From: Zelopaecilomyces penicillatus
Lineage: Eukaryota; Ascomycota; Sordariomycetes; Hypocreales; Pseudodiploosporaceae
Length of the DNA stretch: 64,000 nucleotides
Direction of reading: 5' to 3'
Assembly (NCBI GenBank): GCA_005765155.1
Contig: VCCP01000002.1
Location: forward strand, 3,410,001-3,474,000
Shown: positions 11,644 to 24,140 of the stretch, in pieces
Numbering within the stretch: the stretch's first letter is position 1
Layout: every line of letters begins with the position of its first letter
Program-made: the position numbers and the translations under genes
Notes under the pieces: generated by a model
The model's database searches: none
What the model saw: only the letters and a program-made list of their open reading frames with translations
What the model was told of the DNA's origin: nothing

Positions 11644-14600
11644 GGGGGGGGGGGGGCAGGACAGCCTGCAAGGGAGGGCTCGGAAAGTGTTTTTATAGGG
11701 TGTGTTCGAGTTGGGACTATGCTGGCGATGTCTAGACGTCATGAGCGTTTTGTTGTCATTTACTTTGCATCACCTGTCAATGGATATAGTGTGGGATGTG
11801 CTATTCCGGTACGACTTACTTGCCGTTTGACCCGAATTTATTCAGTCTCGTTCTTCAAGGGTAGGTAGGATACGTCTCGATGAGCGTTTACATGTGAGCT
11901 GAGGATTTTTACAGACATATTCCTAGACGGAGACAATCCATTGGCGCACTTGAAAGCCATGAGTATTCGGTGAAATTTGTCTGCATGATTAATATTCATT
12001 CAAGTCATGCCGAGAGTATGGCGAAATGTACTTCACCTCGGCATTGAGTCTGTCGCTTTGAGCACAAGCTAGGGTTAGGGCCAAAGTCATTTCTCCTCTT
12101 GCACACTCTCATAACCTTGACCTCCGACGAGTAAGTAAACTTCACTCTATAACTCCAAAGGTGGGAATAGTCACTATTACTAAGAACTTGAACCATTTGA
12201 TCAGATGGAAGCCCCCACTATCCTTGTTCCCAATTCCAAATCCGACATGCCATCACCAAGGCAAATGATGCTCCCAACCCACACTCGCTCAACAGTCGAT
12301 TGACCCGTCTCTACAAATCATCTTAAACGACAGTGATACACCGCCTAATTTACCATCTAATATGATAAAATAAATTTGGAATTGCAGACGCCAAGACACC
12401 TTGAGTGGTGAGCTTACGCCGAGGAATCCTTTGGCGCTGACTGTCTATTCCACCTAACATTATGGGCATCGGCTGACATTGGTGGTTTTGCCTCAATTCA
12501 TATTAGAGGTTATTACACGATACAGAAACACGCGGCATCAGGCATCCGGTACCCAAATCTTAATTGATGCTATCCAAACCCACTTTTTCATCTTCTCCAT
12601 GTCCTGTTCTGCCCACTCGTGTCAATGAAGATTATCGGAACTCGCCTACATCCCCCCCCGCATACGGTTGATCATCATCATTTGGACAGGGTTACGTTAC
12701 AATTCTTTTTTTTTTCATCAAGTTATGCGGTGACACAAGCCTTGGCCCCGTTTATGTACTGCATTTTCAAGGGTCAGCCTGGAGGTAAGATGATAAAGAT
12801 GCGACTGAATGTATAACTAGTTACCCTTTCTTTAATATATATCCATCCCTGCTTGGCACATCTTTTTGCTTTAGACGGACGATGAGATGGAGGATGCCAT
12901 ATGAATTGATGACAACTTGCTCAGCCATGACCCCACGAGCCCCATCGTTCCACAACAATTGGATCTGACAATCATCACGATACCGGCCAAGCGAGGCCAA
13001 GCCACACAGATATGTAATTCCAAATACCCATTCCCCAAAGACCCTCCAAAGCCCAGAACAATTCCACCCATCACTCTCCATCGCCAGGTACACCATTCCG
13101 TATGCCAGCCGTCATAGCGGGCGGGTTGCAACGGCAAGGCTCAAGTCTTGCGCGTCCACCCGCCCGCTAACTATGTAAATGTAACTCTCCGTCGCCCGTT
13201 TACAACTTGGAACAGCAAATCATATTCTTCATCCCACCCGGCTGCAGAATGGCCGGGTTCGGGTGGGGATCGGGCCTTGACCGGGAGTTGTGCTACGCCT
13301 TCTTGCCCGTCGGGGGGACAAAACGTAAAAGATCTACCAAAGTAAGAGGAGTTGATTAGTTGTCCGTTGCCAATGGAAGCCTTACAATAAGACACCCCAC
13401 GTCACGGCGTTCATACTGATCCGGTACTAACCTCCGATGGTTCTCAACGGACCCCCATGACCCGCCCCCTGTCACCTCAGCCCTAAATGCTTCACCATTG
13501 CTTATCCATCATCCTCCCAAACCTTACCAAAGCCAACATCTCCACCACACAAACCCCTACCCTCCTCTCTCTATTTGGCCCCTCTTGCGCCAATAGTATC
13601 TCTCACGTTTCAATCGCCAAGCTTCCATAAGCACGTTAGCATTCCCCTCTCCCCCAGTTCCCAGCAACTCAACAAAAAAAAAACACCCGTCTTACCTACC
13701 CTCCTCCTCCTCCTCCTCCCTGCCTGCACCAGCCGCGCGGCTCTATTGCCAAAAGTGGTGAGACACTTTACAGAAAGGCTATCCCCAAAAGAGGACAGCT
13801 CCGACCTGCTGGTTCGTTCCCCCGCCACCCTGTACAATATTCCCTCCGTAGGGTATTAAATCGCCCGAGCCATCAGATCCATCTCCATAGGGAAATAGGC
13901 ACGTGCAGGAGGGCTGATGGAAAACGGCCGCTTACATTAATGTCAGACTAGGGTCCCCTAAATAGTTTCCATGGGTAGGGTATATAATTACATAGTAAGT
14001 ACTGGTAATTACGAAAAGATGACATCAGCCATTGAAATACCACAGAGGAGTTTGGGACAAGTTTCACATTAGACCAAATCCAGTCTGAGTTGCTTCTTCA
14101 TGGCTGCATAGGTGAATCAATATACACATTTCCTTCTCAATCCGGCGGTGAAGAACACCAAAGAAGCAATAGATTGCCCCCGTGCCATCTCCCCAACGCC
14201 AATCCCTTATCTTTTTCTTTTTTGTACTCACTAACCCACGGCCCATGGGATCACTGCATCTTTTGGTAGCAGCCTACCACCTCAAACCAAGACATTCCGT
14301 CACATTCTTCTCCACAAATCGTGCCAAACTTCAGCTGCTGCCGGCTCGATTCTGTCTTGGATGCTACGGGTCTTAAACACAGAGTTTCAAACTGTTGAGC
14401 AAAAGTACGGCAGTTAAGTTGTATCTAAGTTATGTAGCCTTTTGTGTGTCTGCCTGGAGCTGGAGTGAACCCTCCATGGAGGGGGGGTGTCATGCTATGC
14501 TGAGATCGCTTGTCGCCGTAAGCTGACGCGAGTCTCATCACTTTAAAACTTATAAACAGCAAGTTAATTAATACTGCCTACCTAGCCGTGATGGGCAATT

Positions 14601-14859
14601 GCACACGGATAGCCTATAGGGCCTTATGTTCCCAAGTATAGACAGTGTAACTCTTTGAGCACATCTGTATATATTAGCTCAGGCACATTCCCGTCCTTTT
14701 CGACTCTTCTCCCTTATTCTCATTCTCCAAGGTATTAAGATAAAACAGATCCCCCTTCGCATCCTCATCTCTCCCGTTCAAGTATACCAAAATCCCCAGG
14801 CAGGCAGGGTACCTTGAAGCAAGCAAACACGGATCAAATACAAACATCACCCCGCAACC
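9731..14859. other. 5.1-kb gene-poor interval
   Basis: No convincing gene on either strand: frames are under about 110 codons, overlap one another and lack family features. It contains the poly-G tract at 11612-11656, a TAGGG-like scrap near 12070 and short A or T runs. No tRNA, rRNA or mobile element was recognised. Confidence 0.55.
11612..11656 (+). repeat. Poly-G tract (31 G, one T, 13 G)
   Basis: A near-perfect homopolymer of 45 nt broken by one T at 11643. It could form G-quadruplexes on the + strand. Its length may also be an assembly or sequencing artefact. Confidence 0.9.
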
Positions 14860-16596
14860 ATGAAGATGAAGCAACCCATCAAAGTCTACGATTTTATAAT
14901 CGTCGGCGCCGGTCCTGCTGGCTGCGCCCTCGCCACGCGCCTCGCCCAATCCCCCCTCCGCCCTACCGTCCTCCTCCTCGAAGCCGGCGGGCCCAACACC
15001 GACCTCAGACTGCGCACCGAATCCTCCCGCTACTCCCAATTCCACGAACCCTCCCAAATCTGGGGGTACACCAGCACACCCCACCCCAGCACAGCCAACC
15101 GCTCCGTCGGGCTTGAGCGCGGAAAAGGGCTCGGCGGCAGCAGCGCCATCAACTTCACCGCATGGACCGAAGGCTGCAGGGATGACTATGACCGGTTGGC
15201 GCGCATTACGGGGGATGAAGCCTGGGCATGGGAGAATGCAAAGCGCCAGTTTCGGGGGCTGACGACGCATCACTGCTCGGTGGAGGAAGTGGGTGAGGAG
15301 CTGAGTAAGAGGATTGGCATCGAGGATAGAGGCAATGGGCCGTTGCACATTGGATATGAGCAGGTAGGCGGCGCAGAGTTCCGCGCCCTGGCGGACCGGT
15401 TAACGGCCGAGTGCGGCGGACCCATCGGCGGCGATGCCAACAACGGCGATATGATCGGCATCGGCGTCCAGGCCGCAACCTGCCATCGCGGCATCCGGGG
15501 CACAGCCGCCGACCTCCTCCACGGAGCTCCGGACAACCTCGTCGTCGTCACCAACACCCCCATCCACCGCGTGCTCTTCCAGGCCAGCCGCGCCTTTGGC
15601 GTCCTCACCCTCGACGGCCGCGCATACCAAGCCTCCAAAGAAGTCATCATCTCCGCCGGCTCGCTCGACTCCCCCAAGATCCTCATGCACTCAGGCATCG
15701 GCCCTGCCGCCCAGCTTGCCCAATTTGACATCCCCGTCTTGCACGACAACGCCAACGTCGGCGCCAACTTCGAAGACCACATCATCGCTTCGTTCCCCCA
15801 CATCGCCAAGAATCCTCCCTCGTGGTCTCTCAACAACATCGCGCCCATCGTCGACGATGCTGCTCGCAAGGCTGCACACCAATCTGCGCTTCGCGAATGG
15901 GAGCTCTATCGCACAGGACCAATCGCCACCGCCGGTAACCCCATGTCCCTCGCATTCTTCAAAAGCGACGCCGTCCTCAAGAGCGCCGAATACGCCGCTC
16001 TACACACCGATATACAAGACCACATCGCCGCCCCGACCGTGCCCATCTACGAACTCGCATTATCCGGCATTTCCTCGAATCCATTCTCCAAAGCCGAGCC
16101 CGACCCCACCCTCCTCGTTACCTCCATCATCCTGCACAACCTCCAAAGCAGGGGCACCTTCTCCCTCCAATCCGCCGACCCAGCTGTGCCCTTGTCCTTT
16201 GAGACGGGCTACCTCACGCACCCCTTTGACGTACGCCTCGCCATCGAGAGCACGCGTGAAGTATTGCGCGTCCTCCGCCGTGAGTTCTTCACTAATGACT
16301 ACGTCTCCCTACCGGTAGGGCCTAAATCCGACAGCGACGAGGATATCATCCAGTTCTGGCGGGAGACGGTCGCTACGTGCTGGCATATGAGTGCCACATG
16401 TAAGATGGGCAAAGAGCAAGAACAAGATGGCGCTGTTGTAGACACCGAGTTCAAGGTCTTTGGTGTGCAAGGGCTCAGAGTCGTCGATAACAGTATCTTG
16501 CCTTTCTTGTTGGCAACACATGTCCAAGCAGCAGCATACTTGACTGGCTTAATAGCGGCGGATAAAGTCATTGAACAGTATGGGCTTGCCAACTGA
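14860..16596 (+). CDS. GMC-family FAD oxidoreductase (aryl-alcohol oxidase / choline dehydrogenase-like)
   Basis: Single-exon gene, 578 aa. It starts MKMKQPIKVYDFIIVGAGPA with the FAD dinucleotide fold GAGPAG at residues 16-21 and the ribose-binding Glu at about 41 (LLLEAGG). GMC signature 1 lies in GKGLGGSSAINFTAW and signature 2 in SAGSLDSPKILMHSG near residue 265. Near the C-terminus are CWHMSATCKMG and RVVDNSILPF, then ATHVQAAAYLTGLIAADK; their two His are the likely catalytic pair, as in aryl-alcohol oxidases. There is no signal peptide, so a cytosolic enzyme oxidising an alcohol with FAD and O2 or another acceptor is likely; the substrate is unknown. Codons are C-rich at third positions. 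It runs tail to tail into an ABC transporter, and a functional link is possible but unproven. Confidence 0.93.
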   Translation: MKMKQPIKVYDFIIVGAGPAGCALATRLAQSPLRPTVLLLEAGGPNTDLRLRTESSRYSQFHEPSQIWGYTSTPHPSTANRSVGLERGKGLGGSSAINFTAWTEGCRDDYDRLARITGDEAWAWENAKRQFRGLTTHHCSVEEVGEELSKRIGIEDRGNGPLHIGYEQVGGAEFRALADRLTAECGGPIGGDANNGDMIGIGVQAATCHRGIRGTAADLLHGAPDNLVVVTNTPIHRVLFQASRAFGVLTLDGRAYQASKEVIISAGSLDSPKILMHSGIGPAAQLAQFDIPVLHDNANVGANFEDHIIASFPHIAKNPPSWSLNNIAPIVDDAARKAAHQSALREWELYRTGPIATAGNPMSLAFFKSDAVLKSAEYAALHTDIQDHIAAPTVPIYELALSGISSNPFSKAEPDPTLLVTSIILHNLQSRGTFSLQSADPAVPLSFETGYLTHPFDVRLAIESTREVLRVLRREFFTNDYVSLPVGPKSDSDEDIIQFWRETVATCWHMSATCKMGKEQEQDGAVVDTEFKVFGVQGLRVVDNSILPFLLATHVQAAAYLTGLIAADKVIEQYGLAN

Positions 16597-16922
16597 AAAG
16601 ATCCGATTTCAGACAACAGTTGGGATATTAGCTTTCCACTTAGATAGAACAAAGCCTGGATACAGGGCTTGCATGGGTGGCAATTTGCAAAGTATGGCAT
16701 TTTTTTCTTTTGACAGAGAAGCAAGAAGAGTTCGGATATGATTCTAATGAAGCGAAGATTTCTATATAACAATTATTAGAGTGCCAGCTAATCTGTGCCG
16801 GATACCAAAAAATACATCTATATATATACACGCTTTTTTTGTCGTTTACAAGATGAGAAGAGAGAATTAAAAAATACCCAATCCAGCCTTTAAAACGCCA
16901 TATTACATGCAGCAAAATCACT
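16597..16922. other. Convergent 3' spacer
   Basis: 326 nt of AT-rich sequence with TATATA runs between the stop of the GMC oxidoreductase and the stop of the ABC transporter. It probably carries both polyadenylation regions. Confidence 0.5.
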
Positions 16923-19900
16923 TTAATCCAGATTCTGCGCCTCACACATCTTCCTATACATACCACCCTGTGCAACCAGCTGCGCATGTGTTCCCATCTC
17001 CACGATGCGCCCGCCGTAGAACACACAAATCTGGTCGGCGTCCTTGATCGTCGATAACCTGTGTGCTACCGCGATAGTAATCCGGTCGCCCTCCTTGGCC
17101 GCCTCCGCCAACGCGTTCTGTACAATCTTCTCGCTTTCTGTGTCGAGCGCGCTGGTAGCCTCGTCGAGGAGAAGGATCTTGGGGTTGCGAATGAGGGACC
17201 GCGCAATGGCGATACGCTGTCGTTGCCCGCCAGAGAGCTGGGTGCCATTGGGGCCCGCGGCCGTGCCCAGGCCGTCGGGGAGTGAGGATACAAAGTCCCA
17301 AGCATTCGCAGCTCTAAGAGCGGCTTCGATTTCGGAATCAGTTGCCGTAGAGCTGGTTGTAGAGCTGGTTGACTCTTCCTTGTCCACTCCGAGGGCAATG
17401 TTCTCGCGGATAGTACCCTGGAAAAGCGTTGGCTCCTGTTGAACAAGAGACACGATCCGGCGGTAAAGACGTGGGTTCAAACTGGTAAGATCGTCACCAG
17501 CAATGCGGATGCTTCCCGTTGACGGATCATAGAATCGTTCCAACATCGCAATCATTGTAGATTTACCACACCCTGAAGCGCCCACAAAGGCCAGGAACTG
17601 ACCCTTCTGAATCTGTTTATACGATTAATATATGCCAATGCTGTAACATTTGTGATCAAGCAAAGACTTACCTCCAAGTCCACACCCTTGAGCACGGCCG
17701 CCTCTGGTCTCAGTGGATAAGAGAAGCGCACGCTATCCAACGCAAGAGGACCACCCGACTTGGGGCCATTATCTTTGTTGCTAGGTGACTCCTGAACCGT
17801 CGGCACCAGCTCATGGAGCCAGAAGATGTAATTGGCAGCATTCTTGCCCTTTGTCATGCCTAAGAAGCGGGATATATCAGTCAAAGATGCCCTAGAAAAG
17901 GAATAATAGAGAGGGGCACTAACTGGTTGAGAATTGGAAAATCTGAGATGTTGCCTGGCCGGAAAAGAAAACACCCATAAAGGTAACAAAGAAGTTGTAC
18001 ATGGTGATTTCGTCAAATGACACCAAGCGGCAGCCATACCTATTCGAATTCTTGTTAGCATCGATGAAACCCTGTGACTTTATATTTGGTTCAATACGAC
18101 ATACCAAAAGCCCAAAGCCATAAACCAGTACTCGACCGATTGTGTCAGCGCAAACCACATCATCATAACACCCATGGGCTTAACCGATCCAGCAACGCAT
18201 ATGTCCAACTCTTCAGTGTATCTGTCAAGAACAGACTGCTCAATAGCCAAGGACGACACTGTCCTGATGGCATTCACCGCCTCTGAAGCGATCGATGCAC
18301 TTGTAGAAATTCGTTTGGAAATGTTTCGATCGAGTCTAGCATCAAACCGAATCTTGAACCAGCCAGCGCCAATAGTCGGAGGTAGACCAGCAAGGACAAC
18401 GACAAGTCCTAGTTTCCAGCTATGCGCAATACCTAGGACACTGCAGGCTATAACATTAAATAAACAGATGAGAATAAGCCCGACGTTGAAGCCCATAAGC
18501 TCGAGGATGGCCTGGGGGTTCGAGTCTACTCGGCTGGTCAACGCGCCGGTGTTGTTCTCTTCTCGGTCAAAGAATTGGAGGTCCTGTCGTAGGATATCAT
18601 TCATGCTTTGTTTTCGGAATTTATGAGAGAGAGACTGTATTGAATAATCAGTATATATATCTCGTTCTAGAAGGGATATCTACCTACCTGAGCAACAGTG
18701 TTTGTTGAGTAGCCCAGCATAAAGTAAGAGATGAAGCACCCGGCGGCAAGGACAATGAACATGGAGGCGAAGAAATTACCACGTTCAACCATCTCAGAGC
18801 CTGTAAGTGTGAAAACATCCTGTGTCTTTGCAATCAGAATGGCCTGTGCAGGAAAGGCGGCAGCTGCAAAAAAGAAAAGTCAGAATAAACGGATACTCAT
18901 CAACAGAAAGGTGGGCCACATTTCATAACTTACAAGAACCAATACATGCAACGAGGACGAAAAAGTAGGCCCATTTCAAGTCTGGGGACTCATAGACGAG
19001 ACGCCAAATGACGTCAAAGAACCCAAGATGCTTGTGGTTGTCAAAGTTATCCCGCTCCTTCTGCTGAGCCATGCGTGCCTCATCAGCTGTAGCATATCGA
19101 GTCATGGTCTTGGTCAGATCAGCAGGGTCACCGTTGACTTTGGATTCATCTTGTTCGTCGGAGTCCACATCAGAATTCCCACCCGATACTGACAATGCCT
19201 GAATCCTAACCAGCCGAGCATAAGTTCCGTCATGAGCGAGGAGGCCTTGGTGTGTGCCTTGCTCAACAATCTTGCCCGCCTTCATGACAACAATGTTGTC
19301 TGCCTTTTTTATGGTAGCCAGCTTGTGAGCAATGACGATTGTTGTGCGACCTTCAGCGGCGCGGTCCAATGCCTGCTGAACGATGCCTTCGGCGTGCGGG
19401 TCAAGAGCACTGGTGGCTTCATCGAGAAGAAGAACCTTGGGCTGTGAAACGATGCTCCGTGCAATGGCGACACGCTGCTTTTGACCGCCCGACAGCAGCC
19501 CACCACGTTGTCCGATCTGGGTGTCATAGCCGTTGGGAAGTTCTGAGATGAAGTCGTGGGCAAATGCGATCTTTGCAGCGGCTTGGACTTGAGACATCTT
19601 TTCTTCTTTAGATGCGCATTCCCACTGGGTGCCAACAAGGCCATGTGCGATATTGTCAAATGCCGAGCCTTGGAAGAGTACAGGTTCCTGTTAATGTGTT
19701 AACTTATGCTCTTCAAATGAAGCCTTGTATCTTTATATCGCTTACCTGTTGCACAAGTCGAATGTTTTTACGAAGCCAGTTCAGGTTTAGCTGCTCAATG
19801 GGTCGTCCATCGAGCTTAATGGAACCCGAGTTGAGGTTGTACCACCGCTCTATAAGACCGACTATAGTTGATTTTCCTGAACCGCTTTGTCCCTAAAACA

Positions 19901-21489
19901 TCGACATTAGTCCCCTATAATCCATGGCGGATACAATAATTGTCATGCTTATCACTACTTACCACCAGTGCGGTGACTTTTCCAGCTGGTATGTTGAGCG
20001 AGAAATCATCCAAGACTGTAACTCCGGGCCGAGTTGGATAGGAGAAGCAAATATTCTCAAGTTCGATATGACCAATGGTATCAGCGGGCTTCTCCCCTGA
20101 TGGGTCGAAGGGGTCTATGGCGGATTTGCGATCAATGAGCTCAAACAGCTGAGCGGCTCCAGTCTCGGCACGGGTGAACTCTATGGAGTACGGCGCCAGG
20201 GCAGTGAGACTAATAGCGGCGATGACAATGGAAAAGAGAACCCTGCGTGGTAAAGAAGAATAGTGTCAGAGAAGGCTCCCAATCAGTTCAAAAACATTTG
20301 CATGCAACTCGCAAACTTACGTGAAAATCTGACCCGACGACTCAATTTCACCCTTATTCAGCAACTGGATTCCTTGCCAGAACGCAAGTCCAAAGCCCAG
20401 ATAGATGATGGTGTATTCAGCGGAGAACAGAAAGCCAAAGAGAGGCGAGATCTTATTGCCCCAACCATGAGCTTCATGAAGATACTCATCAAACTTGGCC
20501 ACCAGCCGGGTTCGCATCTCAAAGGCGTGGACTGTTCTGGCACTTGCCAGGATACCCTCAGCGAGGGAATTGGCTTTGGAGTAGACCTCGAGAATCTTGT
20601 TCTCATAACCAACTTCAATGATGGAGGTGACTGCCATGACTCCAATCGTGGCGGGGGCCACACACAGACAAATCAGTGTCAGCTTCCATTGAGTGACAAA
20701 CGCAACGATAAAGGCCGTGATGAATGCAGAGAGACCCTGGAATGTGAGACCAAGCTTTTCAGCAATACCACCCTGGATCATTCGGCCGTTGGAAGTAGCC
20801 TGCGTAGCAATAGAACCGCCGCTAGCAAGGTCAAAGTAGGCAACCTCCTGACTCAAAGCAGCCTTTAGATAGGCATGTCTAATGTTTCGTACAATCCGGT
20901 ACGCGGTGTACGTCATGAGAGTATTGTACGTATAGGACAAAATGAACCGAGCAATGCCAAGATAGACAAAGTAGAGACTGGAAATCACAGGGGGGGTCAG
21001 TTCTTTTTTCTTTTTTTTTTTTTTAACGGCGAAAAGGTTCAGGTGAGGGAAAACTCACGCCAACTTGGCAGCTTCACTTCGAAAGCCGCCTCCAGTAGAG
21101 GCACCGGTAGCAAAGTTGGTGATTACGGTGATGAAGCGACCAAATATGAGATTCTGGAGCGCAATACCAGCGCCAGAGGCAATAGCTGCGAATATTGAGA
21201 TACCCAAGAGCGTGTACTCAAAAGTGCCGGCAAACTTGAAAATTCTCTACCGATTCATCACATGTCAGTCCACAACGAAGATAGCAAAGCATGATAATTC
21301 AGATCAGATCACAGCAGATGGAAGGTTTTCTTTTCCCTCACTCACCAGGTATGCACTTTCAGATGATGCCGGCTTTGTCTCCTCAGCGTCAGCAGGCGCG
21401 TCGTCCTTTGCAACGGCAACCGAGTGATGGTCGAGGGACTCATTGCTGCGTCCCTCGGCCGCCGTCTCAGCCTTTTCAGTGGCGGCCAT
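16923..21489 (-). CDS. Full-size ABCB multidrug transporter (Pgp/Pmd1/Mdr1 type)
   Basis: Eleven exons: 21489-21346, 21246-21059, 20977-20321, 20242-19963, 19892-19746, 19687-18934, 18863-18688, 18634-18105, 18039-17924, 17859-17672 and 17612-16923. They sum to 3,870 nt, or 1,289 aa. The order is TMD1-NBD1-TMD2-NBD2. NBD1 has Walker A GQSGSGKST (split from the upstream strand by an intron), signature LLSGGQKQR and Walker B VLLLDEATSALD. NBD2 has Walker A GASGCGKST, signature QLSGGQRQR, Walker B ILLLDEATSALD and the H-loop AHRLSTI. The acidic N-terminus (about 48 residues) is charged and Ala-rich. Such pumps sit in the plasma membrane and export hydrophobic drugs or metabolites using ATP; the substrate is unknown. 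Both ATP sites look intact. Each splice restores a conserved block, so the model is strong, although single borders could move by a few bases. Confidence 0.93.
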
Positions 21490-22185
21490 GTTATGGCTTC
21501 TGCGCCTTCTTCGCTGGTGAATGTCGTGGCCAATGTGTCAACAAAAAGGTGGTGACAGTTTTCGGTGCACGAAGATGATGGTTCTGTCAACAATCTACCC
21601 CCCTAGTTGGGAAGGCACTAAATGACGGCAGCTACCTAGGTAGGTGAGGTAGGTATCCAATGGACCGACCTAGTACGTTAATAAACTTGATAAGTGTCAA
21701 AAGCAGTGTTGAACTCGAAAATAATAATGGACAATCTTCAATATCGAAGCAGCTGCAGCATGGCAACAAACCGCAGTATTAAGTAACAGCCCAGATTGGA
21801 ATCTTTTCGTCCTAGGGCATGTATGTGTATCCATCGTTCGATTGCAAATCCTCTCGGCCCGGCGTCCGCGTATTTCGGGTTCCGCGGATCGAACCCTCCC
21901 AGCATCGGGATCATTGTTGGCATTGGTTGGCGCTTGCTTGGCAAACGCGCTGCGGTCCATCATTTGCACGCCTGATGACTCCCAGCAATCGCCAGGTAAT
22001 TTACCTCTACAGCGCCTGTTGTTTAGCGGCTCTCGGCAGTGGTGCTAGCTGGCATTAAGCTTAACACGCCATGCCGCTGGGGGGGGGGGCTTTGAAACAA
22101 GAACCCGCTGCGGACTTTCAGTGGTCTTCACTGAACCAAACGCAGCGCAGTTACAGTGTAAGCACGGGTGAAACCAGATGCCGGA

Positions 22186-22207
22186 AACACACACACACAC
22201 ACACACA
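22186..22207. repeat. (CA)n microsatellite
   Basis: About eleven CA dinucleotides in a row within the intergenic region upstream of the ABC transporter gene. No gene context was seen. Confidence 0.85.
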
Positions 22208-22712
22208 AATAAGGAGAGCAAGACATTGCAAGACAGACCTGCGGACATCATCGCCAAGCATCGGGGCGCATTTTCAGGCGAATGCCATGGATTTGTTCGG
22301 CTCCGCGGCCTTTGCGGACTTGCTCGTAATACCGACTGCCGTGACGTCCCCTAACAGAAATGCACTACAGGAACACTCTCGCTCTGTTAGCAACCTGCAC
22401 GCAGCCCATGAATATGCGCACCCATCTCGCCGGTTGACTCAGCTTCCAGCCCCTACGTTACTCTACGTCATTGCCTGCTGTACTCCGTACCTACAGCAGC
22501 CGTTTCTCTCCGCTTACTTTAAGAAAGTTTCATTTTTGTTTTCTTCTCCATCCGAATCCTACCCTTTCTTCCTCCTTCCTCTATCCGATCGATACTTACC
22601 AGTTCTCCAGAGTGGGGTTGTTGCCTGAAGATGTAGCTGCATCTAGAGTTCTAAAAAATACCCATGGGTACCAATTTATGGGTACCTAGAGTAAGAAATA
22701 GGTCGCAAGTGA

Positions 22713-22859
22713 AAGAGCTGATTGCATCACAGGGGGCCTTCAAGTGGAAAAGATTTCAAGTATAAGACCTATTCAAATTATAAAGGGCCTTTAATTACGA
22801 ATAGCTAGTTATATCATGAGGGACCTTCAAGTAGAAGAGCCGCTCAAATCACAAGGGGC
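22713..22859 (+). repeat. Degenerate ~35-nt tandem repeat, about four units
   Basis: Units at 22713-22747, 22764-22799, 22800-22834 and a partial at 22835-22859. They share the pattern AAnAGCnnnTT, then ATCAnnRGGG, then CCTTCAAGTRG. Units 1 and 3 are the best matched; unit 2 is more diverged, with T in place of C. A 16-nt insert separates units 1 and 2. No ORF covers it. Confidence 0.55.
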
Positions 22860-24140
22860 AAGCGACACTGGTCGCACCTCCAAACCAGCCCTCTAATAGA
22901 GCCTCAGGCCTATCTGTGTTATTACCGACGCCATGTAGATGCAAGCACGAAGATCAATTAATCAGGGGGCTGATGTTCTGTGTGTTGCCGGTACTCTCAA
23001 TAGCGGTCGTTAATTACCTAGCAAACAAACGTCCAACCGATACAATTTCTGCAAGTCAAAATGCACGCTCAGAATAACGCCCCTAGGGGCAAGCAATGTT
23101 CCTAGTAAGACGGAGTCAGTATTATCACCGTGGCTAGTGATTATGGTGGCTTTGCGGCCTTGGGCGTCCCATAAGGAAAGCAAATCTGGAAGTTCGCAAC
23201 TTTTGCTTGATTAACTGATGGAATGGTCTAATAAGTCGTTAACAAACACACCCTTACCTTAAACAAGGGGTTCGATTGTAGTATACTGGGCGAAAAGAAG
23301 CTCACTCCCCTCTTCTTAATACGCTTTTCTATTAGTCGTACTCGTTGATGTGGGTTGGTCCCGCGTTATAATTACCCCAAAGGCAAGGTGTCAATCAATA
23401 CATGAGGTAATCCCAGTTACAACCCCCGACCCTGCCTAAAGGGGAGCCTTGCAATACGCCCCAACAAGCCATCTTTTGATGCCTCGCCTGCGTTACTTCA
23501 GCGCATAACTCGTCTTGCTTCATGTGATGGTAAGCGCAACTCGTCAGCCTCATTCTTAGCATCGAACGCTGCAACCGTTGTGCCGTCATCTTTGTCGCAC
23601 ATGCACATCGCACCCACGGATCAAGAGCATTCATTTGATGATACATGCAGACCACTTTGGTCTGAGTAAATTGAGCGATTCCTTCATAGAGGGATATCTA
23701 GAATATGTATGACCCACGTTCTCATAAAAAAAAAAGAAAAAGAAAATTAAAACACTGTAGCGCCGTACCATTATGAGGACGTGCTAATATCAACCAGTTC
23801 CTTGCTCCACCAACTCCTAACCAAGGAGAGTAATCCAACCTAGGCCCCCCTCAAAAAACAAAAGAGAAGAAAAAAGAATCGTTAACATGAATCCTTCGTA
23901 AAACTTCATCTGCTCCTGTGAATGCGCGTGATATCCCTAACGATTGAGTGGTAAATGAAGAGCCAGTGCTCAAAGCAAAACAAAAAAAAAGACGATAAAG
24001 ACCAAGACGAGAGAGGATTGCCTCGACTGTTGGTTGCGCCATCCATGCATCCTCTAAACAAAATACAGAACTCCATGCTCCTTTTGATGAATGCCGCGAA
24101 ACCTCGGCCTGTGAAAAAACGTTGGTATATATGAAAATCT

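Larger units (their letters stand above)
21490..24140. other. 2.6-kb intergenic region with repeat remnants
   Basis: Lies between the start of the ABC transporter and the end of the cyclin gene, so the part near 21490-21720 should be the transporter promoter; it holds TACCTAGGTAGGT-type runs near 21635. It also holds a (CA)n tract at 22186-22207 and a decayed 35-nt tandem repeat at 22713-22859. A minus-strand frame at 23395-23655 (86 codons) has no recognised family and may be chance or decayed repeat sequence. Confidence 0.55.

Noticed and set aside
12066..12080. Telomere-like TTAGGG scrap and the poly-G tract as a subtelomere
   Set aside because: Only one partial unit is present, and housekeeping genes continue on both sides.
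15596..16318. 240-codon frame inside the GMC gene
   Set aside because: Ser/Pro/Thr-rich shadow of the C-rich third positions of the oxidoreductase.
14860..21489. Secondary-metabolite cluster
   Set aside because: No synthase, tailoring set or pathway regulator is present; an oxidase plus an exporter is not enough.
21880..21910. tRNA-like B box (minus strand, GGTTCGATCC)
   Set aside because: No T-stem pairing, acceptor stem or A box around it.
23395..23655. 86-codon minus frame as a retrotransposon remnant
   Set aside because: No reverse-transcriptase, integrase or zinc-knuckle motif could be identified.
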